A stretch of 64,000 bases of DNA from Nothopassalora personata (Eukaryota; Ascomycota; Dothideomycetes; Mycosphaerellales; Mycosphaerellaceae): contig CM066288.1 of assembly GCA_033816765.1 (NCBI GenBank), positions 62,001 through 126,000 of the forward strand. Direction: 5' to 3'. Position 1 is the first letter of the stretch. Each line of letters begins with the position of its first letter. Positions 33,486 through 43,914 of the stretch are shown piece after piece. The notes below the pieces were generated by a model. It was given only the letters and a program-made list of their open reading frames with translations. It was not told the origin of the DNA and did no database searches. Position numbers and translations under genes: made by a program.

Positions 33486-36400
33486 TCAACCGAACAACCA
33501 AGGACAGAAAGAGCATGAGATTGAGAGACACAGAGTGCAAGAGCAAGACACGGATACAGACTATGGTGAGGAGCTGAAGATATCGGCCTGCGCATTGGAG
33601 CCGCAGCAACCAGATGTACACCCTCACATAGTACTCCCAGTAATGATACAGCATGGGAAGGCACGAGGCCTTGTAGACTCTGCTTCCACCTCTCTCTTTC
33701 TCGACTGGAAGTTCACACGCAAACACAGAATACCCTTGATACCCCTTGTGCGCAACAAGAACCTGACCCTTGGGGATGGTAAGGCTGCTGCACGTCGCAT
33801 CACGCACGTAGCCCTCGTCGATGTTGATATCGACGGTCATCACGAGCAAATGCTATGCTACATAACCGACCTCGAATACGACATCGTCCTGGGCCTGCCG
33901 TGGCTGAGCACGCACAACCCAAACATCTTCTGGGAGACCGGTGAAGTGGCACTCAGATCAGACTACTGCTTTGGTCACTGTCTTAAGAACAAGACATCGA
34001 CAACAGTCCAGTCCCTGAACCATCGACACCGACAACGTAAGGAAGCAATGAAATATGGACCAGAGCCCTTCACCGATGATCGCAGCTTCACGGCAGGAGG
34101 GGCAGAAGCAGAACTGAACCTATCCTCGATGGGCCTGTACGACGATGATGAGGAAGTCGAGTGTATAGGCGTCACGCAGCGCGCCTTCGAGATGTACGCG
34201 CACCGACCTGGCGCTGAATGTTTCTACATACTATCTACCGGCAAAGAGGACGAAGAAGGCGATGGTGAGATCAAGCTGAGCGCAATGGCAGCTGATGACT
34301 TGGATCAGTTCCTGAACAAGGAGTTCAACCATAACCCGAAGGAGAAGCTCCCACCAGAATACCATGATCTCGTAGATGCATTCTCAGCGAAAGACCATGA
34401 AGGACTTCCTCCTCACAGACCTGGAATCGACCACGAAATTCACATCAAGCCTGATGGGCCCCAAGAACCGCCATACCGTAAGCCCTACGGACTGGCGCCT
34501 CAGGAGAATGAAGCAGTCAAGAAGTGGGTCACCGAACAGGAGCAACAAGGCAAAGTCCGGCCAGCAGGACAGAAGACGAGCCAATCGCCGGCACCAGTAC
34601 TGGTAGTCAGAAAGCCAGGCGGTGGACTGCGCGTGTGCATCGACTACCGAGGACTCAATGCGATCACTATCAAGAACAGGTACCCTATACCGCTAATCCA
34701 AGAGACACTGAACCGCATGCACGGCAAGAGGTACTTCACGAAGCTGGACATCGTCGCAGCCTTCAACAAGCTTCGCATTGCAGAAGGGCACGAATGGCTT
34801 ACAGCATTCGCTACACGATATGGGGTGTACGAATGTCTTGTGTTACCATTCGGCCTATGCAATGGCCCTGCGTCGTTTCAGTCATACATTAACAGCGTGT
34901 TACAAGAACACCTGGATGACTTCGTCTCCGCGTACCTGGACGACGTTTTAATTTTTAGCGACACACTGGAGGAGCACATCGAACATGTGCGCAAGGTACT
35001 AGCAAAATTGAGGGATGCCGGACTGACGGTCGACATCGACAAGTGCGAGTTCCACCAGCAGCGAGTTAAGTACCTGGGACTTATTATCACCCCAGATGGC
35101 ATCGAAATGGACCCAGAGAAGCTTGAATGTATCCAGTCATGGGAAGCACCTTCCAACCTCAAGGATGTGCAGGCGTTCCTCGGATTCGCCAACTTTTACA
35201 GACGGTTCATCGAGGCCTTCTCACGCCTCGCAGCGCCGCTGACCGAATTGACCAAGTCAAATGGACCTAGTAATCACAAGAATCGCAGGGTTGACTGGAC
35301 ACCAGCATGCCAAGCAGCATTTGACGCTCTGAAGGCAGCATTCAGCAAAGCCGGTATGCTCGCACACTATGTGCCCGGTAGGCAAACAGTAGTCGAAACG
35401 GACTCATCAGATTTCGTGAACGCCGGAGTGCTTTCTCAGTACGACGAGGAAGGCGTGCTTCACCCTGTAGCATTCTATTCAAAGAAGCTGAGCCCGCAGG
35501 AATGCAACTATGAGATTTATGACAAGGAGCTTCTAGCGATTATTAAGGCCTTCGAGGAATGGCGCCCGGAGTTGGCCTGCGAGGCGGATGATGACACCAT
35601 CGAACCCGTGAAGGTGTTCACGGATCACAAGAACTTGGAGTACTTTATGACCACTAAGCAGCTGAATCGGCGCCAGGCACGTTGGGCCGAATTCCTGTCC
35701 CAGTTCAACTTCCGTATTGTCTATCGACCAGGTGTCCAAGGCACAAAGCCTGACAGCCTCACGAGACGCAGCCAGGACCTTCCGCAGGGGGTGGACGATC
35801 CGCGAAATCAGCATCAGCATCAGACGTTGCTGCCGCCTGAGCGATTTCTTAAGATCGACTCGATGCGCGCAACTGTCGAAGATGCGGCTGAGGATGTTGC
35901 ACCTGTTGAGAACACACCTACCGCACCAATTGAGGAAGCCCTGAACCCGGAGGCCACCGAATTCATACCGTCCACGCAGACGCAGACAGCATCCGAGACG
36001 GAACAGGAAGCCGAACTCGAGTACAGAATGACAATGGCTTATGCCGCGGATGCAGACCTGAAGTCAGCTATCAGAGCCCTGCAGAAGGGCGAGACCCCAG
36101 CACTCCTTCAGAAAGCGAAGGTGCATCCAGTACACTGCAAGGTCGAAGGGTACCTGCTGTACGTCCGTAACCAGTATAATGACTGGAGTCTATGGGTGCC
36201 AGAGGACCAGAAGCTCCGCACTCGGATAGTCAAGATGAACCATGACACCCCAGCGGCCGGTCACCCAGGCAGAGCCCGCACCTACGAGCTCGTTGCACGT
36301 GAATTCTACTGGCCTGGTTTGGCTAGATCTGTGCGCAGATACAACGCGAATTGCCGCAGGTGCCGCACGACGAAATCTGTGCATACCCAGCCACCTGGAT

Positions 36401-38274
36401 TACTGCACCCACTTTCGGTGCCAGAACGACCTTGGCAACACATCGCAGTTGACTTTGTGGTTGACCTGCCACCAAGCGAACTCGACGGCATGACTTACAC
36501 CAATGTTATGACAGTCACCGACAGACTCACTAAGGAAGTGGAACTGATACCCATCGGCGCGATGACAGCGCAGAACGCGGCGCGACTTTTCTTAAAGCAC
36601 GTGTTCACCCGGCATGGCCTCCCAGAAACCATCACGTCTGATCGCGGAAAGCAGTTCATCGCCACTTTCTGGAAGCGCCTATGCAAGATGCTGCGCATCA
36701 GCAGGAAGCTGAGTTCCTCCTACCACCCTGAAACGGATGGGCAATCAGAACGCACTAACCAAGAGATGGAACAGTACTTACGCACCTTCACGAATGAGGC
36801 ACAGAGCGACTGGGCCGACTGGCTGTGCTTAGCGCAGTTCGCTATTAACAACCGAGTGTCGGAGACCACTGGAGTGTCACCGTTCTACGCCAATGTTGGA
36901 TATAACCCAGAGTTCACCGAGCGTATCGATTTGCAAGCAGGCAAGGACCGACACATGACAACCCTTCAGCGACTCGACAGCAAGTCAGCCGAAGCCTTCG
37001 CCAAACGCATCTGTGAGCTACATCGCAATCTTCAAGAGAACATGAGGATGTCACAGGCGCTGCAAGCCGAAGCAGCAAACAGGCACCGAAGCATCCCACC
37101 AGACTACAAGGTTGGCGACTGGGTGTATCTAAGCACGAAGAACATTCGCACCACTCGACCATCCAAGAAGCTGGACCGCAGATATGCAGGACCGTACCAG
37201 ATCACGGAGGTGATGCCCGCTAGGCTGTCATACAAGCTGAACCTGTCGGATGCATTGAGCGGACTCGATAATTGCTTCCACACCTCCCTGTTACAGCGAG
37301 CCGACAACCCCGATCTCCCACCGCTCGAGGGACAGCACCTGGCACCGCCGCCGCCAGTGGCCATCGAACCCGACACAACTGCAGCTGACGCAGTCGCCGA
37401 TGTCACAGTCACAGCCCCGGCACCAGAATATGAGGTGGACAAGATCTTGGACATGTACACGCGGAAGCGCGCAGGCAAAGTGAAGAAGGGAAAGAAGCGC
37501 AAGGTGGACACTTGGTACAAGGTGCGATGGACTGGCTATCAGGATATGGAGGCCGGAGAGACTTGGCAACCTGCAGAGGACCTGTTTGTGAGGGCAGCCG
37601 CCGCTCTTGCGGACTTTCACCACAGCCGGCCGGATTTGCCCACGCCTCAGGGCTTCGCAACGCCATCTGACTGGTCTCCAGTCAATGAGGTGCTCGGACT
37701 TAACACGATCAGGGTCGACAGAGACACCGCCACAAATAAGCCTAGCCGAGCCTTGCCTCTGATAGAATCTGGTCAGCGCATGTTCACTACGCACCGCTAC
37801 GATGATCAGGTTACAGGAAAGTCCGTCGTCCCAACTGAGGATCACGGTGCAAGCCGCCGCCCTCAGCTCTACGACAGAACAGACAGTTGTACCGATGTTC
37901 TAGCGAACCCTGCAGAGCCTGCATTGATACCCAACCTTGGTCAAAAGGATCAGACGCGAGCGTTCGCCGAAGAGGGGCTTAGGCCCTGGGCGTGCCAGCA
38001 GTATGAGCAAACAGAGTCTGATGCGCAAGCCGCAGCAGTAGTGACAGAGATGGAGGACGACCTTGAAGACGATTGGACGTTTGCACGATTATGGAGTTCG
38101 ACAGGCAAGGGTGATAAGTGGCCGCACAAGACGATGGATAGGCGAGTTAATGGACTGAACGCTCAGAGGACTGAGACGAGTTTTGAGAGGGGGGGTACTG
38201 TCACGGGCAGCCCGCGACCCTTCACTGACGATGCGTCGTCCCGGCGGAACCTCGGACCTTCCGCATCGGGTTAG
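33472..38274 (+). CDS. pol: Gypsy-1 pol polyprotein (PR-RT-RH-IN-chromodomain)
   Basis: 1,600 codons open without interruption from 33,472 (GTG), and open back to 33,400, so it is most likely made as a gag-pol fusion. Order: aspartic protease with VDSASTS at residues about 69-74 (DSA, not the usual D-[ST]-G); RT with AYLDDVLIF near 487-495; RNase H (ETDSSDFVNAGVL near 642, YDKELLAI near 682); integrase zinc finger HX3-5H and CRRC (about 923-965); integrase core D994, D1057, E1093 (D-35-E spacing); chromodomain with DTWYKVRWTGY (about 1320-1380), as in chromoviruses that target heterochromatin. A tail of about 220 residues after the chromodomain is unrecognised. No inactivating change was seen. 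Confidence 0.95.
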   Translation: MADSGQPNNQGQKEHEIERHRVQEQDTDTDYGEELKISACALEPQQPDVHPHIVLPVMIQHGKARGLVDSASTSLFLDWKFTRKHRIPLIPLVRNKNLTLGDGKAAARRITHVALVDVDIDGHHEQMLCYITDLEYDIVLGLPWLSTHNPNIFWETGEVALRSDYCFGHCLKNKTSTTVQSLNHRHRQRKEAMKYGPEPFTDDRSFTAGGAEAELNLSSMGLYDDDEEVECIGVTQRAFEMYAHRPGAECFYILSTGKEDEEGDGEIKLSAMAADDLDQFLNKEFNHNPKEKLPPEYHDLVDAFSAKDHEGLPPHRPGIDHEIHIKPDGPQEPPYRKPYGLAPQENEAVKKWVTEQEQQGKVRPAGQKTSQSPAPVLVVRKPGGGLRVCIDYRGLNAITIKNRYPIPLIQETLNRMHGKRYFTKLDIVAAFNKLRIAEGHEWLTAFATRYGVYECLVLPFGLCNGPASFQSYINSVLQEHLDDFVSAYLDDVLIFSDTLEEHIEHVRKVLAKLRDAGLTVDIDKCEFHQQRVKYLGLIITPDGIEMDPEKLECIQSWEAPSNLKDVQAFLGFANFYRRFIEAFSRLAAPLTELTKSNGPSNHKNRRVDWTPACQAAFDALKAAFSKAGMLAHYVPGRQTVVETDSSDFVNAGVLSQYDEEGVLHPVAFYSKKLSPQECNYEIYDKELLAIIKAFEEWRPELACEADDDTIEPVKVFTDHKNLEYFMTTKQLNRRQARWAEFLSQFNFRIVYRPGVQGTKPDSLTRRSQDLPQGVDDPRNQHQHQTLLPPERFLKIDSMRATVEDAAEDVAPVENTPTAPIEEALNPEATEFIPSTQTQTASETEQEAELEYRMTMAYAADADLKSAIRALQKGETPALLQKAKVHPVHCKVEGYLLYVRNQYNDWSLWVPEDQKLRTRIVKMNHDTPAAGHPGRARTYELVAREFYWPGLARSVRRYNANCRRCRTTKSVHTQPPGLLHPLSVPERPWQHIAVDFVVDLPPSELDGMTYTNVMTVTDRLTKEVELIPIGAMTAQNAARLFLKHVFTRHGLPETITSDRGKQFIATFWKRLCKMLRISRKLSSSYHPETDGQSERTNQEMEQYLRTFTNEAQSDWADWLCLAQFAINNRVSETTGVSPFYANVGYNPEFTERIDLQAGKDRHMTTLQRLDSKSAEAFAKRICELHRNLQENMRMSQALQAEAANRHRSIPPDYKVGDWVYLSTKNIRTTRPSKKLDRRYAGPYQITEVMPARLSYKLNLSDALSGLDNCFHTSLLQRADNPDLPPLEGQHLAPPPPVAIEPDTTAADAVADVTVTAPAPEYEVDKILDMYTRKRAGKVKKGKKRKVDTWYKVRWTGYQDMEAGETWQPAEDLFVRAAAALADFHHSRPDLPTPQGFATPSDWSPVNEVLGLNTIRVDRDTATNKPSRALPLIESGQRMFTTHRYDDQVTGKSVVPTEDHGASRRPQLYDRTDSCTDVLANPAEPALIPNLGQKDQTRAFAEEGLRPWACQQYEQTESDAQAAAVVTEMEDDLEDDWTFARLWSSTGKGDKWPHKTMDRRVNGLNAQRTETSFERGGTVTGSPRPFTDDASSRRNLGPSASG
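38184..38195 (+). other. Polypurine tract of Gypsy-1
   Basis: GAGAGGGGGGG just upstream of the 3' LTR (38,199); the expected plus-strand primer for reverse transcription. Confidence 0.8.
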
Positions 38275-38382
38275 CGCGGCTTGGCGATGCTTTATCTATC
38301 CGCCGCGCCTCGCGCTCCTCTTTCGTAGCTTCGTAGAACAACAACTATCTCATTCGGACCCTATGGTACGCGCGCCCTTACA
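38199..38382 (+). repeat. 3' LTR of Gypsy-1
   Basis: 184 bp, apparently the same as the 5' LTR; followed by the target duplication GTCTT at 38,383-38,387. Confidence 0.95.
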
Positions 38383-39239
38383 GTCTTTAAAGTTCCAGGA
38401 TGTCTATAAGTTAGTCCGTCGTAATGTTGTCGTATATATTCTTCTTCTCGATCCTTTAGTACCTAATATTTTCCTTGCGATATAGGGAATTGTTCGTCCC
38501 TATTGCCTAATATCCGTACGATGTTATTAAATTCTCTTATGTTAGTACTAAGACTTCCGTCGGGGTTCGTCTTTAATATTTTATGTTGCACTAGTTCCTT
38601 TCCTTCTATATAGTCGCTTCTTTGGCTTAGCGCGTCGGCGCGGCCATTCTCTCTTCCTAGAGTATATTTAAATTCGAACTTATACTATCCTAGCAGCTCC
38701 GACTAGCGGGCTTGCCTTCGGGTAAGTTCTTTCGTCGTCGTGAAGTACGTAAGATTCTTATAGTTAGAAAGAATCGTTAACTTCGGTAGGCCCTCGACAT
38801 ATACTCTCTAATATTATATAGTAGCAACAATGGCTAGAAGCTCTTTATTATGGATGTTGTAGTTCTATTCCGCTGTAGTCATTTTCCGGGAGTAATAGGC
38901 TACTAGGTGTCTCTACCTATCGTGTGTCTATGTTAGATATACGCCTATTGCTATATTAGACGTATCGGTCTCGATGTAGACTTCCTTACTACTATCGAAT
39001 AGTCGAAGCGTAGGGGCTAAAGGGTATTATTCCTTAAGTTTCTTAAATGCTTTAATCTATTCCTTTCCCTATTTCTAAGTAACGTCCTTTCTTATAAGCA
39101 TCGTTATTAGTGCTACTATCTAAAAGTAATACTTAATGAATTTCCGGTTATAGTTCGCTAGTCTAAGGAATGATTGTACGTCCTTAACTATTTTCGGTTC
39201 TAGCTACTCTCTAATTGACTGTGTCTTCGTAGGGTCGAT
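38383..39239 (-). mobile_element. Gypsy relic D, RNase H to RT segment
   Basis: RIP-mutated minus-strand continuation of relic D between the two young elements. The reverse complement carries the RNase H block near 38,900-39,000 and connects to the RT region after 46,284. Confidence 0.85.
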
Positions 39240-39244
39240 CGTAA

Positions 39245-39430
39245 TGACACGGGCGATATGAGATCCGGAGAGTGTAGGAGTCAAGTCGTGAATAATACAA
39301 TCTACGAAGAGTCTAAGAACGAGAGAGAAGAGAGAAGCAAGGTCGATCTCGTGCCAAGCCGCGCTAACCCGATCCGGAAGGTCCGCGGTTAAGCCGGCGA
39401 AGGGTCCAAGGTCAAGGCCACCCCGTGACA
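39245..39430 (-). repeat. 3' LTR of Gypsy-2
   Basis: 186 bp, matching 46,098-46,283. It starts TGTCACGGGGTGG on the minus strand, close to the start of the Gypsy-1 LTR. Confidence 0.9.
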
Positions 39431-39679
39431 GTACCCCCCCTCCAAAATGGCCACGAGCGCCTGCGACGTGCGTAAAAAGAAAATCAAACAGTATGTAACC
39501 AATGCGACAGCGGCCTCGTCTGGCGTGTAAGGGATGTGTAGCATGGTCGGCTCGAGCGGTGCGTGTAGATACCGCGGACCGGTGCTTCAGTGTGCGTGCT
39601 TCAGTAAGGCCGTGCTGTAACAGCGAGAGGCTACAGTCGGTGCTTACACACGCATTGAAGGCCGTGTCCGAGCAGTTCA

Positions 39680-42600
39680 TCACTTCGGCGAGACAGCTGT
39701 ATCTCCTCGCGTGCGCGCTGAACGGCGGAGGACCGGCGTTTCTGTGGTCGGTGTCGGTGCGGAGACAGGTGGTTGTCCAGCATCTGCCATGTGCGCGGGT
39801 AATGCGGTTGACCCAACTTTCTCGTTCGGTATCCATAGCGCTGGCGGCTTCCATCCGGGCGGCGGGCCATCAGCATCAGGGTTGTTGTGGTGAAAGTCTG
39901 CGATCAAGTCATCGGGTCCGCCGATGTTGACTTTGTAGACCTCTGAGGTGTGGGCGCCGCCGACCCATCGGTATGTGTAGCGAACCTCCTTGTGCGCCCT
40001 GCCTGTCCACTTGCTCTTAATCACCTCCCCCACCTCGTGACGTTGCTGACCTTCGGCGTCGATAACTGGCGGTGGCTCGGTATCGTGTTGGTTGGGAAAC
40101 GGGTTCGAGTCGGCGATGCGCAAGAGGCTGGTGTGGAAGACGTTGTGTATCTTCATAGTGGCTGGCAGGGTAAGTCGGTATGCGTCGTTGCCTAGTACCT
40201 TCTCGACTGGCCAAGGGCCGTTGTTCTTGTGGTCGAGTTTCTTGCTTGGTCGGCGAGTCAGTATGTTGCGCGTGTCGAGCCAAACCTTGTCGCCGACGCG
40301 ATAGCGCGGTGCTGCTTGTCGAGAAGTGAGCGCGCTGTCGTCATATCGAGCCTGCGCCCAACGCATTTGAGTCGCACAGTAGTCATGAAGTTGCTCAAGT
40401 TTAGCGGCGAAGTCATCGGCAGCTTGCTGGTCAATGCGCTGTGCGGTAGGTCCAGAATGCTTGGCGAGCTCCGATGGCGGTGTGAAAGTCATGCGCGGAT
40501 GGCGGCCCAGAGTTGCGAAGAACGGTGACACACCTGTAGTGTCAGACCGTACGTTGTTGGCGGCGAACTCGGCCATAGGAAGCAACTGGACCCAGTCGTC
40601 CTGCGCGTAGTTGACGAATGCGCGGAGATACATTTCCATAATCCTGTTGGTGCTTTCACTCTGCCCATCTGTTTGCGGGTGGAAAGCAGTAGACAGTCGC
40701 TGGTCGACGCGCATCAGTAGCAACAGGCGTTTCCAGAATGCGCTGACCCACTGGGACCCGCGATCGCTGTAAACGACGTCGAAAAGTCCCTAGTCCTTGA
40801 TAATGTAACGCAGGCAGACATCTGCCGCTGTTTCGGCGGTCAAGTCCTTAACTGCGATGTAGTGTTTGCGTTTGGTGAGTCGCTCCGTGACTGTCAGGAT
40901 GTTGGTGAAGGTGACGCCCTCGGCTGATGTGCTAGCTGGCAGCTCAACCACATAGTCCATCGTGACTTCGCGGTATGCTCCTTGTGGTACTGGCAGCTGC
41001 CGCAAACCTCCTGAATATGCTCGAGTGAAAGCGCGTATGCGGGTGCAGACGTGACATGCATCTGTGTACCTGCGAACATCCTTGAACATCCCCGGCCACC
41101 AGTACTCGCGGGCGATCAGTTCATACGTCTTCTCGCGGCCTGGATGACCGGTGAGGAGAGTGTTGTGGTGCTGGCGCATGACTTCGCCTCGCAAGTCCTC
41201 AGAATCCGGTACATACACCTTGTCGCGCACGAAGATCGTGTCATGTTCGATGCGGCAATCGGTGATAGATACGCGTGCGTCCTTCAGCTTGGGCAGATCC
41301 TTCTTGATTGCTTCGCGAATGTCACAAGCGAGCTCGTCTTTGGCGTACGCAAGCTGGATCTGTTCCTCAATGGAAGGATCGCCTGGAGTGGCGCCGTCTA
41401 GGACTTCCAGTGCAGCTATGGCGAGCTCGTACTGACGCTTGGCTGTTGCTGCTGGATCGGGTACCTCGAGACAAGCGACCTGCGGCAGTGTCGCACGCAC
41501 CTCGTCGCTGAGATTGTCCTCCTTGAGCAGAACTTGGCGGCGGTTGCGCAGATCATCGGACTTGTCCTGGTCCTGGGATCGTCGTGTAAGGCAGTCGGCC
41601 TTCACGTTGTCTTTGCCAGGTCTGTACGTGATCTTGAAGTTGAAAGCAGACAGGAACTCCGCCCACCGGGCTTGACGTCTGTTAAGCTGCTTGGTAGTCA
41701 TAAAGTACTCCAAGCCGCGGTGGTCGGATAGCACCTTGATTGGTGTAGCTGGATCGCAAGACATAAGCTCGGGCCGCCATTCCTCGAATGCGTGCACGAT
41801 TGCCATAAGTTCCTTGTCGTAGATCTCGTAATTGCATTCCGCTGGAATCATCTTTGTAGAGTAGAAAGCAACTGGTTTGAGTGCCCAGCCGTCGTCTGGA
41901 TCTGGCTGGGACAGGACTCCAGCTGTAACCGTGTCAGAGGCGTCGCATTCGACAGTGCTTGGGAGGTCCGGATCGAAATGCTTAAGTACTGGTGCCTTGG
42001 TAAAAGCCAGCTTCAGAGCATCGAAAGCCTCCTGGCACTCTGCAGTCCAGCGCCAGACCGGACGGTGCTTTGGGTCCTTGCTGTTGGCGCCACGGGTCAA
42101 GCATGTAAGGGCGAATGCTATAGTAGCGAATTCGGCGATGAATCTGCGATAGAAGTTGCACAACCCTAGGAATGCTAGGACGTCAGTAACATTGCTTGGA
42201 GTCGCCCACTCTTGGATCGCTTGAACTTTCTTGGGATCCATCTTCAGCCCGGTCGCCGTGATGATGATCCCTAAGAACTTGACTTCGGTCTGGAAGAAAC
42301 GGCACTTCAGTATGTCGCAGGGCAGGCGGGCTTCGATAAGCTTGTCAAGGACCTTGTTGACGTGCTCGACGTGGAGCTTGCGAAGCGCGTCGAAACCTCC
42401 CTGCTCCGGCGGCTCTGTGTACACGATAGTGTCGTCCAAATACGCCGTGCAGAAATCATCGAGATAGTCGTGCAGTGCGGAATTGATGTAGGCTTGGAAA
42501 GCCGCTGGTGCGTTACATAGCCCAAAAGGCACGACCAAGTACTCGTATGTTCCATAGCGCGTAGTGAAAGCAGTCTTCCATTCGTCACCGGCTTTGATAC

Positions 42601-43786
42601 GGAGCTGGTTGAATGCCGCAATGATATCGAGGATAGTGAACATCTTGGCCTTGGACAGGCGCGCTAGAGTTTCACGTATCTGAGGTATGGGATACCTGTT
42701 CTTGATGGTGATCTCGTTGATGGCTCGGTAGTCCACGCACACCCGGAGTCCACCACCAGGCTTCTTAACAATGAGAAGCGGTGATGCGACCCGTGATGTC
42801 GATGGACGAACGTAGCCGATGGACGCGAGATCCGTGATGTGCTTTTTGGTCACAATCAGCTCATCTCGTCCTGCCGGCCGGGGCTTAACGAAAGGCAGCT
42901 TAGCACCAGGGATGAAATCGATCGCAAGGTCCCCCTCCCTGTGTGGCGGAAGTGACTTCGCAAGCTCGGGGTTGAATGCCTGGACGCGCTGGTGGAAATC
43001 AGGTGGCAAGAGCTGCTTAGCGTCGACCTCCTCTTTGCCCTTCATGTAGCGCTCCAGGTCATCTGGGTTCATGGCGCAGATGTGCAATCCGACGTCGTCG
43101 AGCACTGCTGCTGTGTCAGACGTGTCATCGTAGTCCCAGACGAGGTATGCTTCTTGGCCCTCGTCCACTGCAGACTGCGCTTCTCCCACAGTTATGATGT
43201 TGATGTCTGGAAGGTCTTCGAGAGGGCCTTCCACCACCGGCTCAGAGGCGAAACGCGGTGTGCCAGGTTTGGGATCGGACTTGGTCTCGCAGCGAGCGGA
43301 GATCCCGCTGTCGAAGGTAAGCGTGCGCGTGACGAAGTCGATGTGTGGAAGGTTGGACTCAAACCATGGCATGCCGAGGATGAGGTCGTATTGCCCGAGA
43401 TCAGCGACCCAGGCATTGAAGCTGTCGTGCTGGCCGTTGAAGTCGATGTCTGGAATGCTGGCAATCTGTGTGATCAGTCCCGCAGTGCTGCCCTTCGAGC
43501 CAGTATATGGCAGCGCTTCTGGCAGGCGCTTGCGCTGTAGATTTAGTTTCGCAAACCTCTCATGGACAAAGAGAGAGGTACAACCTGTGTCGAGCATACA
43601 GCGTACGAGCTGCCCTCCGACCATGCCGCAAAGCACGACATGCTTCGATATGGGTGGGAGGCTCATGTGCGGTGAAACCGAGAGAGAACAAACCGTTGGC
43701 AGGTGAGCAGTTAGGGCGATAGGTTGCCGTCGTCCGCCCAGCTGCACTGTTGAAGCGGCAGCTGGACGAGCCGACGGTACAAACAC
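39680..43786 (-). pseudogene. pol: Gypsy-2 pol, interrupted by one TAG
   Basis: Protease with MLDTGCTSLFVHERF; RT with TAYLDDTIVYTE; RNase H with VECDASDTVTAGVLSQ and YDKELMAIVHAFEEWRPEL; integrase zinc finger (HHNTLLTGHPG, CHVC); integrase core with TMDYVVELP, YSDRGSQW and GQSESTNRIMEMYL; and a degenerate C-terminal chromodomain-like segment. A TAG at 40,790-40,792 falls between the two integrase Asp residues, in the same frame as the rest, so 998 codons and 347+22 codons belong to one reading frame. The codon could have been CAG or TGG. The frame is open upstream to 43,927, overlapping gag by only 13 nt in the -1 frame, and has no ATG before the protease. Function depends on readthrough, or the copy is dead. 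Confidence 0.9.
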
Positions 43787-43914
43787 TGATGCTGTTGCCT
43801 GCAGGCGAGGATAGGCGAGATGCTCGTAGAGGTTGGAATCTACGGGAGGGTCCTTACCGGACGTTGCACGTTGGGGAATGTCAGCCCTCTGAGTGTTGTG
43901 CGTACGCTCAGAGG

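Larger units (their letters stand above)
31083..38382 (+). mobile_element. Gypsy-1: near-intact Ty3/gypsy chromovirus
   Basis: 7,300-bp element with two 184-bp LTRs that read the same (31,083-31,266 and 38,199-38,382; TGTCACGGGC to CCTTACA), a perfect target duplication GTCTT on both sides, long open gag and pol frames, and a purine tract GAGAGGGGGGG just before the 3' LTR. CpA/TpG are normal, so it escaped RIP. The target was relic D: removing the element and one GTCTT restores the sequence of the other family copies. The matching LTRs imply a recent insertion. I found no clear tRNA-type primer-binding site after the 5' LTR. Confidence 0.96.
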
